Below are positions 23,847 to 30,961 of a DNA stretch of 64,000 nt, piece by piece. The translations under genes were made by a program, and so were the position numbers. The notes beneath the pieces were generated by a model that was not told where the DNA came from, did not search any database, and saw only the letters and a list, made by a program, of their open reading frames with translations. The stretch is from Novosphingobium sp. Fuku2-ISO-50 (GTDB taxonomy: Bacteria; Pseudomonadota; Alphaproteobacteria; Sphingomonadales; Sphingomonadaceae): NCBI RefSeq assembly GCF_001519055.1, contig NZ_KQ954301.1, positions 1-64,000 of the forward strand. Reading direction: 5' to 3'. Within the stretch, counting starts at the first letter, position 1; every line of letters begins with the position of its first letter.

Positions 23847-25244
23847 ATGATCAGCGCTCTTCTCCTCGCCGCCGCGCTCGCCGTTCAGCCCGACCCCGAT
23901 CCCGACGAGGCGGCGTTTCGCGAGACCTATCGCACGCTGGTGGAAACCGACACCACGCTGGCGCACGGCGATTGCACGCTGGCGGCCGCGCGCATGGCCG
24001 ATGCCTTGCGCGCGGCGGGCTTTGCCGAAGACCGGCTGATCTCTTATGCCGCGCCCGACCATCCGCGCGAGGGCGGGCTGGTGGCGGTCTGGCCGGGCCG
24101 TTCGGGCAAGCTCAAGCCGCTGTTGCTCGTCGCGCATATCGACGTGGTCGAGGCCAAGCGCGAAGACTGGCCGCGCGATCCTTTCGCGCTGAGCGAGCAA
24201 GGCGGCTATTTCCATGCACGCGGCGCCTTTGACGACAAGGCGCAAGCGGCGATCTACGTCGATGCGATGGCGCATCTCGCGCGCAGCCACGCCCGGCCCA
24301 AACGCACGGTAAAGCTCGCGCTGACTTGCGGCGAAGAAACCAACGGCGCATTCAACGGCGCGCAATGGCTGGCCGTCAACAAGCGCGAGCTGATCGACGC
24401 GGCCTTTGCGCTCAACGAAGGCGGCGGCGGGCGCACCGACGGCAAACCGCTGATGGCCGGGGGCAAAGTCATCGCCCAGACCATTCAGGTCGGCGAAAAG
24501 ACCTTTGCCAATTTCCGCCTCGAAACGCGCAATCGCGGCGGGCACAGCTCTGCCCCGCGCCCCGACAACGCGATCTATCAGCTCGCCCACGCGCTCGACC
24601 GGATCGAGGGCTATAGCTTCCCGGTCGAATTCACGCCCACCACGCGCGCCTATTTTCAGGCGGTGGGCACAGCGCGCGGCGGTGCCGTGGGCAAGGCAAT
24701 GATCACGCTTGCCGCCGATCCGACCGACAAGACGGCGCTGTGGCAGGTCGATACCGACGCGTTTCTCCATTCGAATATCCGCACGACGTGCGTTGCGACG
24801 ATGCTCGATGCGGGCCACGCGCCCAACGCCCTGCCGCAACGCGCGCGCGCCACGGTCAATTGCCGCATCTTTCCCGGCCACAGCGTCGATGCCATCGGCC
24901 ACGAACTGGAACGCGTGATCGGCGATCCCGAAGTCGGCGTGACCGCGCTGCCGCCCTTGCGCCCGACGCCGCCGCCGCCGCCGCTCGATCCGGCGGTGCT
25001 CGATCCGGCGCGGCGGCTGGTGGCGAAATACTGGCCGGGCGTCGCGCTCGTCCCGGCGATGGCCAATGGCTATACCGATGCCACGTTCCTGACCGCCGCG
25101 GGCATCCCGACGTATGGCGTGCCCGGCCTGTGGGGCGATCCCGACGGCAACGGCGTCCACGGGCTTGATGAACGCATCGAAGTGCGCTCTCTTCTGACCG
25201 GACGGCGCTTTCTCAACGACTTGATCCGCGCTTACGCCTTTTGA
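23847..25244 (+). CDS. M20-family metallopeptidase, exported, copy 1
   Basis: Predicted periplasmic dipeptidase or carboxypeptidase with two zinc ions, 465 residues. A short signal peptide (MISALLLAAALAVQP) is followed by the metal motifs VAHIDVVEAKREDW, GAFDDKA, TCGEETNG and LNEGGGGRTDGK, and a dimerisation domain containing RNRGGHSSAPRPDNAIY. The C-terminal GVPGLWGDPDGNGVHGLDER supplies the last histidine ligand. It is followed after 17 bases by a close paralogue of the same layout, so the pair arose by tandem duplication. The substrate cannot be read from the sequence. Confidence 0.9.
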   Translation: MISALLLAAALAVQPDPDPDEAAFRETYRTLVETDTTLAHGDCTLAAARMADALRAAGFAEDRLISYAAPDHPREGGLVAVWPGRSGKLKPLLLVAHIDVVEAKREDWPRDPFALSEQGGYFHARGAFDDKAQAAIYVDAMAHLARSHARPKRTVKLALTCGEETNGAFNGAQWLAVNKRELIDAAFALNEGGGGRTDGKPLMAGGKVIAQTIQVGEKTFANFRLETRNRGGHSSAPRPDNAIYQLAHALDRIEGYSFPVEFTPTTRAYFQAVGTARGGAVGKAMITLAADPTDKTALWQVDTDAFLHSNIRTTCVATMLDAGHAPNALPQRARATVNCRIFPGHSVDAIGHELERVIGDPEVGVTALPPLRPTPPPPPLDPAVLDPARRLVAKYWPGVALVPAMANGYTDATFLTAAGIPTYGVPGLWGDPDGNGVHGLDERIEVRSLLTGRRFLNDLIRAYAF

Positions 25245-25261
25245 ACGGGGAATACAGATCC

Positions 25262-26689
25262 ATGATCGCACGCATTCTGGCCGGCACCGCGCTTGCCGCT
25301 GTCGCTTCGCAAACCGCACTCGCGGCCGAAGATCCGGGCGAAGCCGCCTTCCGCGCGACATACAAGGAGCTGGTCGAGACAAACACCACGCTCTCGTCGG
25401 GCAGCTGCACGCTCGCCGCGCAACGCATGGGCGCGCATCTCAAGGCTGCGGGCTTTGCCGACGATCAGATCGTCTATTACGCCACCCCCGAACACCCGAA
25501 GGAAGGCGGCCTCGTCGCGATCCTGCCGGGCACTTCGGCCAAGGCGAAACCCATCCTCCTGCTGGCACACCTCGATGTCGTCGAAGCCAAACGCGCCGAC
25601 TGGACTCGCGATCCGTTTACGCTGATCGAGGAAGGCGGCTATTTCTGGGCGCGCGGCACGCTCGATGACAAGGCCATGGCTTCGGTCTGGGTCGATACCA
25701 TGGCGCGGCTCAAGGCGGGCAAAGTCAAACTCAAACGCACGCTCAAGCTCGCGCTGACCTGCGGCGAGGAAACCAGCGGCGCGTTCAACGGTGCGCAATG
25801 GCTTGCCGCCAACAAGCGCGATCTGATCGACGCCGAATTCGCGCTCAACGAAGGCGGCGGCGGGCGCACCGACGGCAAGGCGCTGGCCGAAGGCGGCCAT
25901 ATCGTCGCCATGTCGGTCCAGGTCGGCGAAAAGGCGGCGATGGATTACCGCGTCGAAACGCGCAATCCCGGCGGCCACAGCTCGATCCCGGTCAAGGACA
26001 ACGCGATTTACGAGCTGTCCGACGCGCTGTTGCGGCTGCGCGATTACGACTTCCCCGCCGAACTCAATGACACCACCCGCGCCTTTTTCGGCAAGGCCGG
26101 TGCGGTCTACGGCGGCACCGTGGGCCAGGCGATGCAGACCGTCGCCACCGCCAAACCCGACAGCGACGGCTTCAAACAGGCCGTCGCCCTGCTCGATCAT
26201 GACCGCAGCTTTCATTCGACGCTGCGCACCACGTGCGTTGCCACCATGCTCAGCGGCGGCCATGCCACCAATGCCCTGCCCCAGCGCGCAGGGGCGATCG
26301 TCAATTGCCGCATTTTCCCCGGCCACAGCTTCGAGGAAGTCCGCGCGGATCTGAGCAAGGTCTTTGCCGATCCGGGCGTCACCGTCACCACCACCGAGCC
26401 CGATCACCCGATCGCCAAGGCCCCGCCGATGGACCCGCAAGTGATCCGCCCGATCGAGATGCTGACGGCCCGATACTTCCCCGGCGTCCCGCTCGTCCCC
26501 ACGATGTCCACCGGCGCCACCGACGGCATCTACCTCGAAGCCAAGGGCATTCCGACTTACGGCGTCCCCGGCATCTGGGCCAACCCCGACCTCAACGGCA
26601 TCCACGGGCTGAACGAACACCTCGAAGTCGCCTCGCTGCTCAAAGGCCGCGCGTTCCTCTACGATCTGGTGCAAGCTTACGCGAAATGA
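25262..26689 (+). CDS. M20-family metallopeptidase, exported, copy 2
   Basis: Paralogue of the preceding gene, 475 residues, with a cleaner signal peptide (MIARILAGTALAAVASQTALAA). It repeats the same motifs: LAHLDVVEAKRADW, GTLDDKA, TCGEETSG, LNEGGGGRTDGK, RNPGGHSSIPVKDNAIY and GVPGIWANPDLNGIHGLNEH. The start at ATG 25262 is chosen for the signal peptide; a TTG at 25241 overlapping the previous stop is also open. The two genes very probably share one transcript. The mature parts differ through the middle, suggesting different substrate preference. Confidence 0.9.
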   Translation: MIARILAGTALAAVASQTALAAEDPGEAAFRATYKELVETNTTLSSGSCTLAAQRMGAHLKAAGFADDQIVYYATPEHPKEGGLVAILPGTSAKAKPILLLAHLDVVEAKRADWTRDPFTLIEEGGYFWARGTLDDKAMASVWVDTMARLKAGKVKLKRTLKLALTCGEETSGAFNGAQWLAANKRDLIDAEFALNEGGGGRTDGKALAEGGHIVAMSVQVGEKAAMDYRVETRNPGGHSSIPVKDNAIYELSDALLRLRDYDFPAELNDTTRAFFGKAGAVYGGTVGQAMQTVATAKPDSDGFKQAVALLDHDRSFHSTLRTTCVATMLSGGHATNALPQRAGAIVNCRIFPGHSFEEVRADLSKVFADPGVTVTTTEPDHPIAKAPPMDPQVIRPIEMLTARYFPGVPLVPTMSTGATDGIYLEAKGIPTYGVPGIWANPDLNGIHGLNEHLEVASLLKGRAFLYDLVQAYAK

Positions 26690-26742
26690 GGCAAAGCGAT
26701 TGGAAGAGAAGAAAATTATTCGAGGGCCAGCAACCCTCCATC

Positions 26743-26756
26743 ACCCGTTAACGGGT
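26743..26756. promoter_or_regulatory. 14-bp perfect palindrome upstream of the nucleotidyltransferase gene
   Basis: ACCCGTTAACGGGT is self-complementary and ends 5 bases before the ATG of the nucleotidyltransferase gene; flanking CATCAC/GTGATG extends the symmetry imperfectly. Its position over the ribosome-binding zone fits an operator or a translation-blocking hairpin, possibly for self-control. It may also terminate the M20 transcript. Confidence 0.45.
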
Positions 26757-26761
26757 GCGTG

Positions 26762-27316
26762 ATGGCCGCATGGCGCCCTCAATTCGAAGCCGCTTTGGTC
26801 AAGCTGGCCGAGATCAGTGAGGATCTGGATGCGCGCGGCATCCGCCCGCCAGTTCTGGTCGGGGGCGGCGCGGTCGAACTCTACACTCAGGGCGCCGTGA
26901 ACACAGGCGACTTTGACCTGGTCACCGTGCTTCAGCCCGAATTCGAAGCCGTTCTGGCCGAGCATGGATTTACCCGCCCCTCCGGGCCAGGAAGGGCCAC
27001 ACGAGGATGGATTCACCGCGATCTTGCCTTGGGATTTGAAGTGGTTGGAAGCCAACTGCTCGATGGCCTAGCGGACCGCGACCTGATCCGGATCATCGAA
27101 ATCGGCGACCGGGGAGCTATCGCTGTTATCTCGATCGAGGATTTGATCGCAGACCGCATGGGGCAATATGCCTCTGGCTCTGCCAACGAGATGCTCGGCC
27201 AAGCCATCGCGCTGTTCGCGCTTTCTCAAGGGTTGGACATCGAGTATATGGAACGGAGAATTCGGGAAGAAACTGCGCACGGCTATGGCGTTCAAGACCT
27301 TGAAAACAAAGCGTGA
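26762..27316 (+). CDS. nucleotidyltransferase-fold protein of unknown role (AbiEii/DUF6036-like)
   Basis: A 184-residue cytoplasmic protein with the signature of the DNA polymerase beta-type nucleotidyltransferase fold: GGG at residues 34-36 followed by the acidic pair D50 and D52 in NTGDFDLVT, and a possible third acid in LGFEVVG. The C-terminal half (ISIEDLIADRMGQYASG) is helical, as in MNT/HEPN-type and AbiEii-like proteins. A 60-residue ORF overlaps its 3' end by 32 bases. Such small transferases serve in toxin-antitoxin and phage-defence modules, but no partner family is recognised, so this is only a possibility. Its 3' part is visibly less GC-rich than its neighbours, suggesting acquisition. 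Confidence 0.7.
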   Translation: MAAWRPQFEAALVKLAEISEDLDARGIRPPVLVGGGAVELYTQGAVNTGDFDLVTVLQPEFEAVLAEHGFTRPSGPGRATRGWIHRDLALGFEVVGSQLLDGLADRDLIRIIEIGDRGAIAVISIEDLIADRMGQYASGSANEMLGQAIALFALSQGLDIEYMERRIREETAHGYGVQDLENKA

Positions 27317-27467
27317 GGCAATCAGCTTGGCTGCGCTGGGCGAAGAAATCGCCGCGCGGCGCGTTGCCGTGGGCCCCGTCAACACCCCCCGCAATGCCGG
27401 AACGCGGCGCTCAACCGCAAAACAAGCGCTGTTGAACCAAATCACCAAGATCGGCGGCGATTGGTAG
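27285..27467 (+). CDS. small basic protein overlapping the nucleotidyltransferase gene
   Basis: Sixty residues, start MAFKTLKTKREAISLAALGEE, rich in Lys/Arg, no recognised family. Two short helices are likely (residues 12-25 and 43-55). The start lies inside the nucleotidyltransferase gene (32-base overlap in another frame), and a purine-rich stretch GGGAAGAAA lies about 13 bases before the ATG. Tight overlap implies co-expression, so it could be an antitoxin or accessory subunit; this is inference from layout alone. Confidence 0.5.
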   Translation: MAFKTLKTKREAISLAALGEEIAARRVAVGPVNTPRNAGTRRSTAKQALLNQITKIGGDW

Positions 27468-27729
27468 GCCTCTACAAGGCCAATTCTCCGTATCCAATGG
27501 CATTACTGCACTCGGGCTCTGCCTGAACGGCCCTTCCAGCCGCATGATCTGGCCCATGTGCCACCATACGCGCTTGTGAAATATCGCATGCGACTCACTT
27601 GCGCACTTGACGCGGGAGTCGGTCCTGTGGTGCTTTGCTGGTCATGCGTCATGAAGTGGTCATGCCAGTATCCCAAAGCTTCCCCAGCGGGAGCAGCGGG
27701 GCTGTCGCTTCATTTGGCCGGACCGGAGC

Positions 27730-28401
27730 ATGCTTCATAAGGCGCTGATAGATCGGGCGGCTGAGGCCAGGCCCCATGGCGGCGGCGATGGCGCCGACGG
27801 TTTCAATGTTGCCCGATATGTCGCGGATGCGGGGTTTGCCGGGCATGGCAGCAGTCGGCATCTGTCGAATTGCCCGGCCTTGGTGTTGAACGCCGATTAC
27901 ACGCCGCTCAGCTATTATCCGCTCAGCCTGTGGCCGTGGCAGACCGCGATCAAGGCGGTGTTTCTCGAACGGGTGGACATCATCGCCAGCTACGAGCGCG
28001 AAGTGCATTCGCCCTCGCTCGACATGAAGATCCCTTCGGTCATCGCGCTGCGCCAATATGTGCGGCCGAGCGAATTTCCGGCGTTTACGCGGTTCAACCT
28101 GTTCCTGCGCGACCGCTTCATGTGCCAATATTGCGGCAGCCATGACCATCTGACGTTTGACCATGTCGTGCCGCGCCGGTTGGGCGGGCGCACGACGTGG
28201 GAAAATGTCGCGGCGGCCTGTGCGCCGTGCAACATGCGCAAGGGCGGGCGCACGCCCGAACAGGCGCATATGCGGCTGATCGAGGAACCGATCCGCCCGA
28301 CGACCTGGCAATTGCAGGACAAGGGCCGCGCATTTCCGCCCAATTACCTGCACGAAAGCTGGCGCGACTGGCTCTATTGGGATGTCGAGCTGGAGGGGTG
28401 A
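27730..28401 (+). CDS. HNH endonuclease, conserved alphaproteobacterial type
   Basis: Belongs to a widely conserved alphaproteobacterial HNH family that is part of the core genome rather than a mobile element. The recognisable domain starts at CPALVLNADYTPLSYYPLSLW and holds the first zinc pair CQYC, the HNH centre LTFDHVVPRRLGGRTTWENV and the second pair CAPCN. It ends in the typical NYLHESWRDWLYWDVELE. The first ~45 residues do not resemble the family, so translation may start later than ATG 27730, which lacks a good binding site. Its cellular role is not known. It converges on the MFS gene. Confidence 0.85.
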   Translation: MLHKALIDRAAEARPHGGGDGADGFNVARYVADAGFAGHGSSRHLSNCPALVLNADYTPLSYYPLSLWPWQTAIKAVFLERVDIIASYEREVHSPSLDMKIPSVIALRQYVRPSEFPAFTRFNLFLRDRFMCQYCGSHDHLTFDHVVPRRLGGRTTWENVAAACAPCNMRKGGRTPEQAHMRLIEEPIRPTTWQLQDKGRAFPPNYLHESWRDWLYWDVELEG

Positions 28402-28432
28402 TGGGGCACACCGCCCAATCCCCGCCGTTGGT

Positions 28433-28467
28433 GCGCGTGCTTCGACAGGCTCAGCACGAGCGCGCCT
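28433..28467. repeat. intergenic imperfect inverted repeat of a common sphingomonad type
   Basis: GTGCT at 28437-28441 and AGCAC at 28453-28457 flank TCGACAGGCTC, extended by GCGC on both sides. This GCTTCGACAGGCTCAGCACGA pattern resembles a dispersed intergenic repeat frequently seen in sphingomonad and related genomes. It sits between the convergent HNH and MFS genes and may end transcription in both directions. Confidence 0.5.
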
Positions 28468-28484
28468 CATGAAATCCTTGAAAA

Positions 28485-29699
28485 TCAGGCCACTTCGAGT
28501 TTTGACGCCCCTTTGAGGAACAGCGCAAGCGCGATCATGCCGATCACGGCGGAGAGCAGCATGGGCATCGTCGGCAGCGCGATCCAGGCGTCGGGGCCGG
28601 TGCAATGGGCGAGCGTCTGGGCATAGAGCGGGGGGCCGACGATCTGCGCCAGCGAGCCGATCGACTGGACCGCGCCTTGCAATTCGCCCTGGCTGCGCGC
28701 GTCGACGGCGCGGCTGTTGAGGCCGGAGATCGAGGGCTGCACAAAGCCCTGAAGCGCGCCGACGGCAATGGCGCAATAGATCATCGCGGTATTCGTCGCG
28801 ACGACATAGAGCACCGAGGCGACCACCAGGCCGCCGACGCCGAGCATGACCGCGCGGCGTTCGCCAAGGCGCGGCAGGGCGCGGCGCAGGCCAAAGCCCT
28901 GCACCATCGCCGAACTGAACCCGACCATCGCCAGCGCCATGCCGACCTGCCGCGTGGTAAAGCCATATGCGGCGATCGCCATATAGGACCACACCGCCGG
29001 ATAGACGATATGCGCCAGTTGCCAGGTGCCGAGCGCGGCGACGAACCACAGCACCGTCTCGTTCTGACGGCGCAGCGCGCGCAACGACGCCAGCGCATTG
29101 GCCTGACGCCAATCGAACGGGCGGCGATTTTCGCGGGGCAGCGATTCTTTCAGAAAGAACAGGCCGAACAGGAAATTGGCCAGCGCCAGCACGGCGGCGG
29201 CCAGAAACGGCAGGCGTGGACCATAAGACCCGATGATCCCGCCCAGCGCGGGACCGACGACAAAGCCGACCCCGAACGCCATGCCGATCAGGCCAAAGCT
29301 GGCGGCGCGCTTTTCCGGCGGGGTGACATCGGCGATATAGGCATAGGCGGCCGAAAAGCTCGCCCCGGTCACGCCCGCCAGCAGCCGTCCGACCACCAGC
29401 CAGCCGAATACCGGCGCGGCGAATTGCAGCAGGTAATCAAGCCCCAGCGCGCAGATCGAGGCGAGCAGCACCGGGCGCCGGCCAAACCTGTCGGACAGAT
29501 TGCCGATGATCGGCGCGCAGACGAATTGCATCGCGGCATAGCCCGCGCCAAGCCAACCGGCATAAGCCGCCGCCGCACTGATCTGGACATGCGCGAGATG
29601 CATGATCAGGCCGGGCAGCACCGGGATGACAATGCCGAAGCCCAGCATGTCGATCAGCACGATGGCAAAGACAAAGCCGAGCGAGGCGCGATCCTGCAT
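28485..29699 (-). CDS. MFS transporter, Tet/TCR-like drug:H+ antiporter
   Basis: Inner-membrane exporter of 404 residues with 12 predicted helices (TCR/Tet family). The DHA1 signature is present: motif A between helices 2 and 3 as GNLSDRFGRRPVLL, and motif C in helix 5 (GMAFGVGFVVGPALGGIIG). Tetracycline efflux proteins share this layout, but a resistance phenotype cannot be deduced; chromosomal relatives export varied drugs or metabolites. ATG 29699 is preceded by GGGGAG. The nitronate monooxygenase gene lies 33 bases upstream on the same strand. Confidence 0.88.
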   Translation of the reverse strand: MQDRASLGFVFAIVLIDMLGFGIVIPVLPGLIMHLAHVQISAAAAYAGWLGAGYAAMQFVCAPIIGNLSDRFGRRPVLLASICALGLDYLLQFAAPVFGWLVVGRLLAGVTGASFSAAYAYIADVTPPEKRAASFGLIGMAFGVGFVVGPALGGIIGSYGPRLPFLAAAVLALANFLFGLFFLKESLPRENRRPFDWRQANALASLRALRRQNETVLWFVAALGTWQLAHIVYPAVWSYMAIAAYGFTTRQVGMALAMVGFSSAMVQGFGLRRALPRLGERRAVMLGVGGLVVASVLYVVATNTAMIYCAIAVGALQGFVQPSISGLNSRAVDARSQGELQGAVQSIGSLAQIVGPPLYAQTLAHCTGPDAWIALPTMPMLLSAVIGMIALALFLKGASKLEVA

Positions 29700-29732
29700 G
29701 CCTGATTCTCCCCGTTCCGGGTACGGCGCCCG

Positions 29733-30755
29733 TCAGGCGGCCCGCGACCGCTTTTCAAGCACGGCTTCGCATTCGCTCAGCAGATTGGCCATGATCGTGG
29801 CGACCGGCAATTCCTGCGTGACCAGCCCGACCGATTGCCCGGCCATGACCGAGCCGCGCTCGACATCGCCGTCGATCACCGCGCGGCGCAGCGCACCAGC
29901 CCAGAAATGTTCGATTTCGAGCTGGGCGGCGGCCATGTCGAGGCTGCCGGCGTCGATCGCACGGGCGACTTCGATCTGCTTGGCGGTGAATTCCTCGGTG
30001 CCCTTGTTCTTCAAGGCGCGGACCGGGATCACCGGCAAGCGCGGATCGACCTGAACCGAGGGCACCGCGTCGCGGGCGTTGGCGCGGAAAAATGCCTGCT
30101 TGAACGCGGGGTGCGCGATCGATTCGGCCGCAGCGGCAAAGCGCGTGCCCAACTGGACCCCGGCAGCGCCCATTTCGAGATAGCTTGCCATGGCTTCGCC
30201 CCGACCGATGCCGCCCGCGACAAACACGATATGGTCTTCGGCCAGCGCGGGCAGGAATTCCTGCGCCAGAACGCCGGTCGAAACCGGGCCGACATGGCCG
30301 CCCGCTTCGCTGCCTTCGATCACCAGCGCGTCGGCGCCGCTGCGAAACAGCTTTTTGGCAAGCGCGAGAGTCGGGGCAAACACCAGCACTTTGGCGCCAA
30401 ACGCCTTGATCGCCTCGATGCTGCCCTTGGGCGGAATGCCGCCGGCGAGCACGACATGGCTGACGCCGTGTTTGGCGGTGACCGCGATCAGATCGAACAA
30501 GGCGGGGTGCATCGTGATCAGGTTCACGCCGAACGGCTTGTCGGTCAGCGCGCGCGTTGCGGCAATTTCGGCATCGAGCAGATCGGGCGTCATCGCGCCG
30601 CAGGCGATCACGCCAAAGCCGCCCGCATTGCTGATCGCCGAAACCAGATTGCGTTCGGACACCCAGCTCATCGCGCCGCACAGGATGGCGTATTCGCTGC
30701 CGAGGAATTGCGCGCCGCGCGCCATAAGCGCCGCTGTCTTTGGATAGGCGGTCAT
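29733..30755 (-). CDS. nitronate monooxygenase-family flavoprotein
   Basis: FMN-dependent TIM-barrel protein of 340 residues, likely to oxidise alkyl nitronates or a related toxic acid; FabK-type enoyl reductases share the fold. Diagnostic segments are GAMSWVSERNLVSAISNAGGFGVI, FGVNLITMHP, IEGSEAGGHVGP (with the histidine expected near the flavin), FVAGGIGRGEAMASYLEMGAAGVQLGTRF and the conserved C-terminal AGQSVGLV. ATG 30755 is chosen over 30791 because the family begins near here and GGGGAACG precedes it. It probably shares a transcript with the downstream MFS exporter. Confidence 0.88.
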   Translation of the reverse strand: MTAYPKTAALMARGAQFLGSEYAILCGAMSWVSERNLVSAISNAGGFGVIACGAMTPDLLDAEIAATRALTDKPFGVNLITMHPALFDLIAVTAKHGVSHVVLAGGIPPKGSIEAIKAFGAKVLVFAPTLALAKKLFRSGADALVIEGSEAGGHVGPVSTGVLAQEFLPALAEDHIVFVAGGIGRGEAMASYLEMGAAGVQLGTRFAAAAESIAHPAFKQAFFRANARDAVPSVQVDPRLPVIPVRALKNKGTEEFTAKQIEVARAIDAGSLDMAAAQLEIEHFWAGALRRAVIDGDVERGSVMAGQSVGLVTQELPVATIMANLLSECEAVLEKRSRAA

Positions 30756-30904
30756 GCTATATTTCGTTCCCCGATGTCCTGAACCGGCCATCCTGCCCCG
30801 GATTGCCGCTTGGCGCGACCCTTACGGTGGGTCGCCGGACTCGGCAAGGGGTGCCAGATGCCTTGATCGCATCAGGCGATTTCTCTGAGGCATTTATCCC
30901 ATTT

Positions 30905-30935
30905 AGTCGATCAATCATTCACTGCTAGATCGACT
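30905..30935. promoter_or_regulatory. inverted repeat upstream of katG
   Basis: AGTCGATC (30905-30912) and GATCGACT (30928-30935) are exact reverse complements separated by 15 bases, 27 bases before the katG start. Position and size fit either an operator for a peroxide regulator or a leader hairpin. It does not match the four-ATAG OxyR pattern closely, so the binding protein is unknown. Confidence 0.45.
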
Positions 30936-30961
30936 CCAGCGATCACGCGAAGGGAATGACC

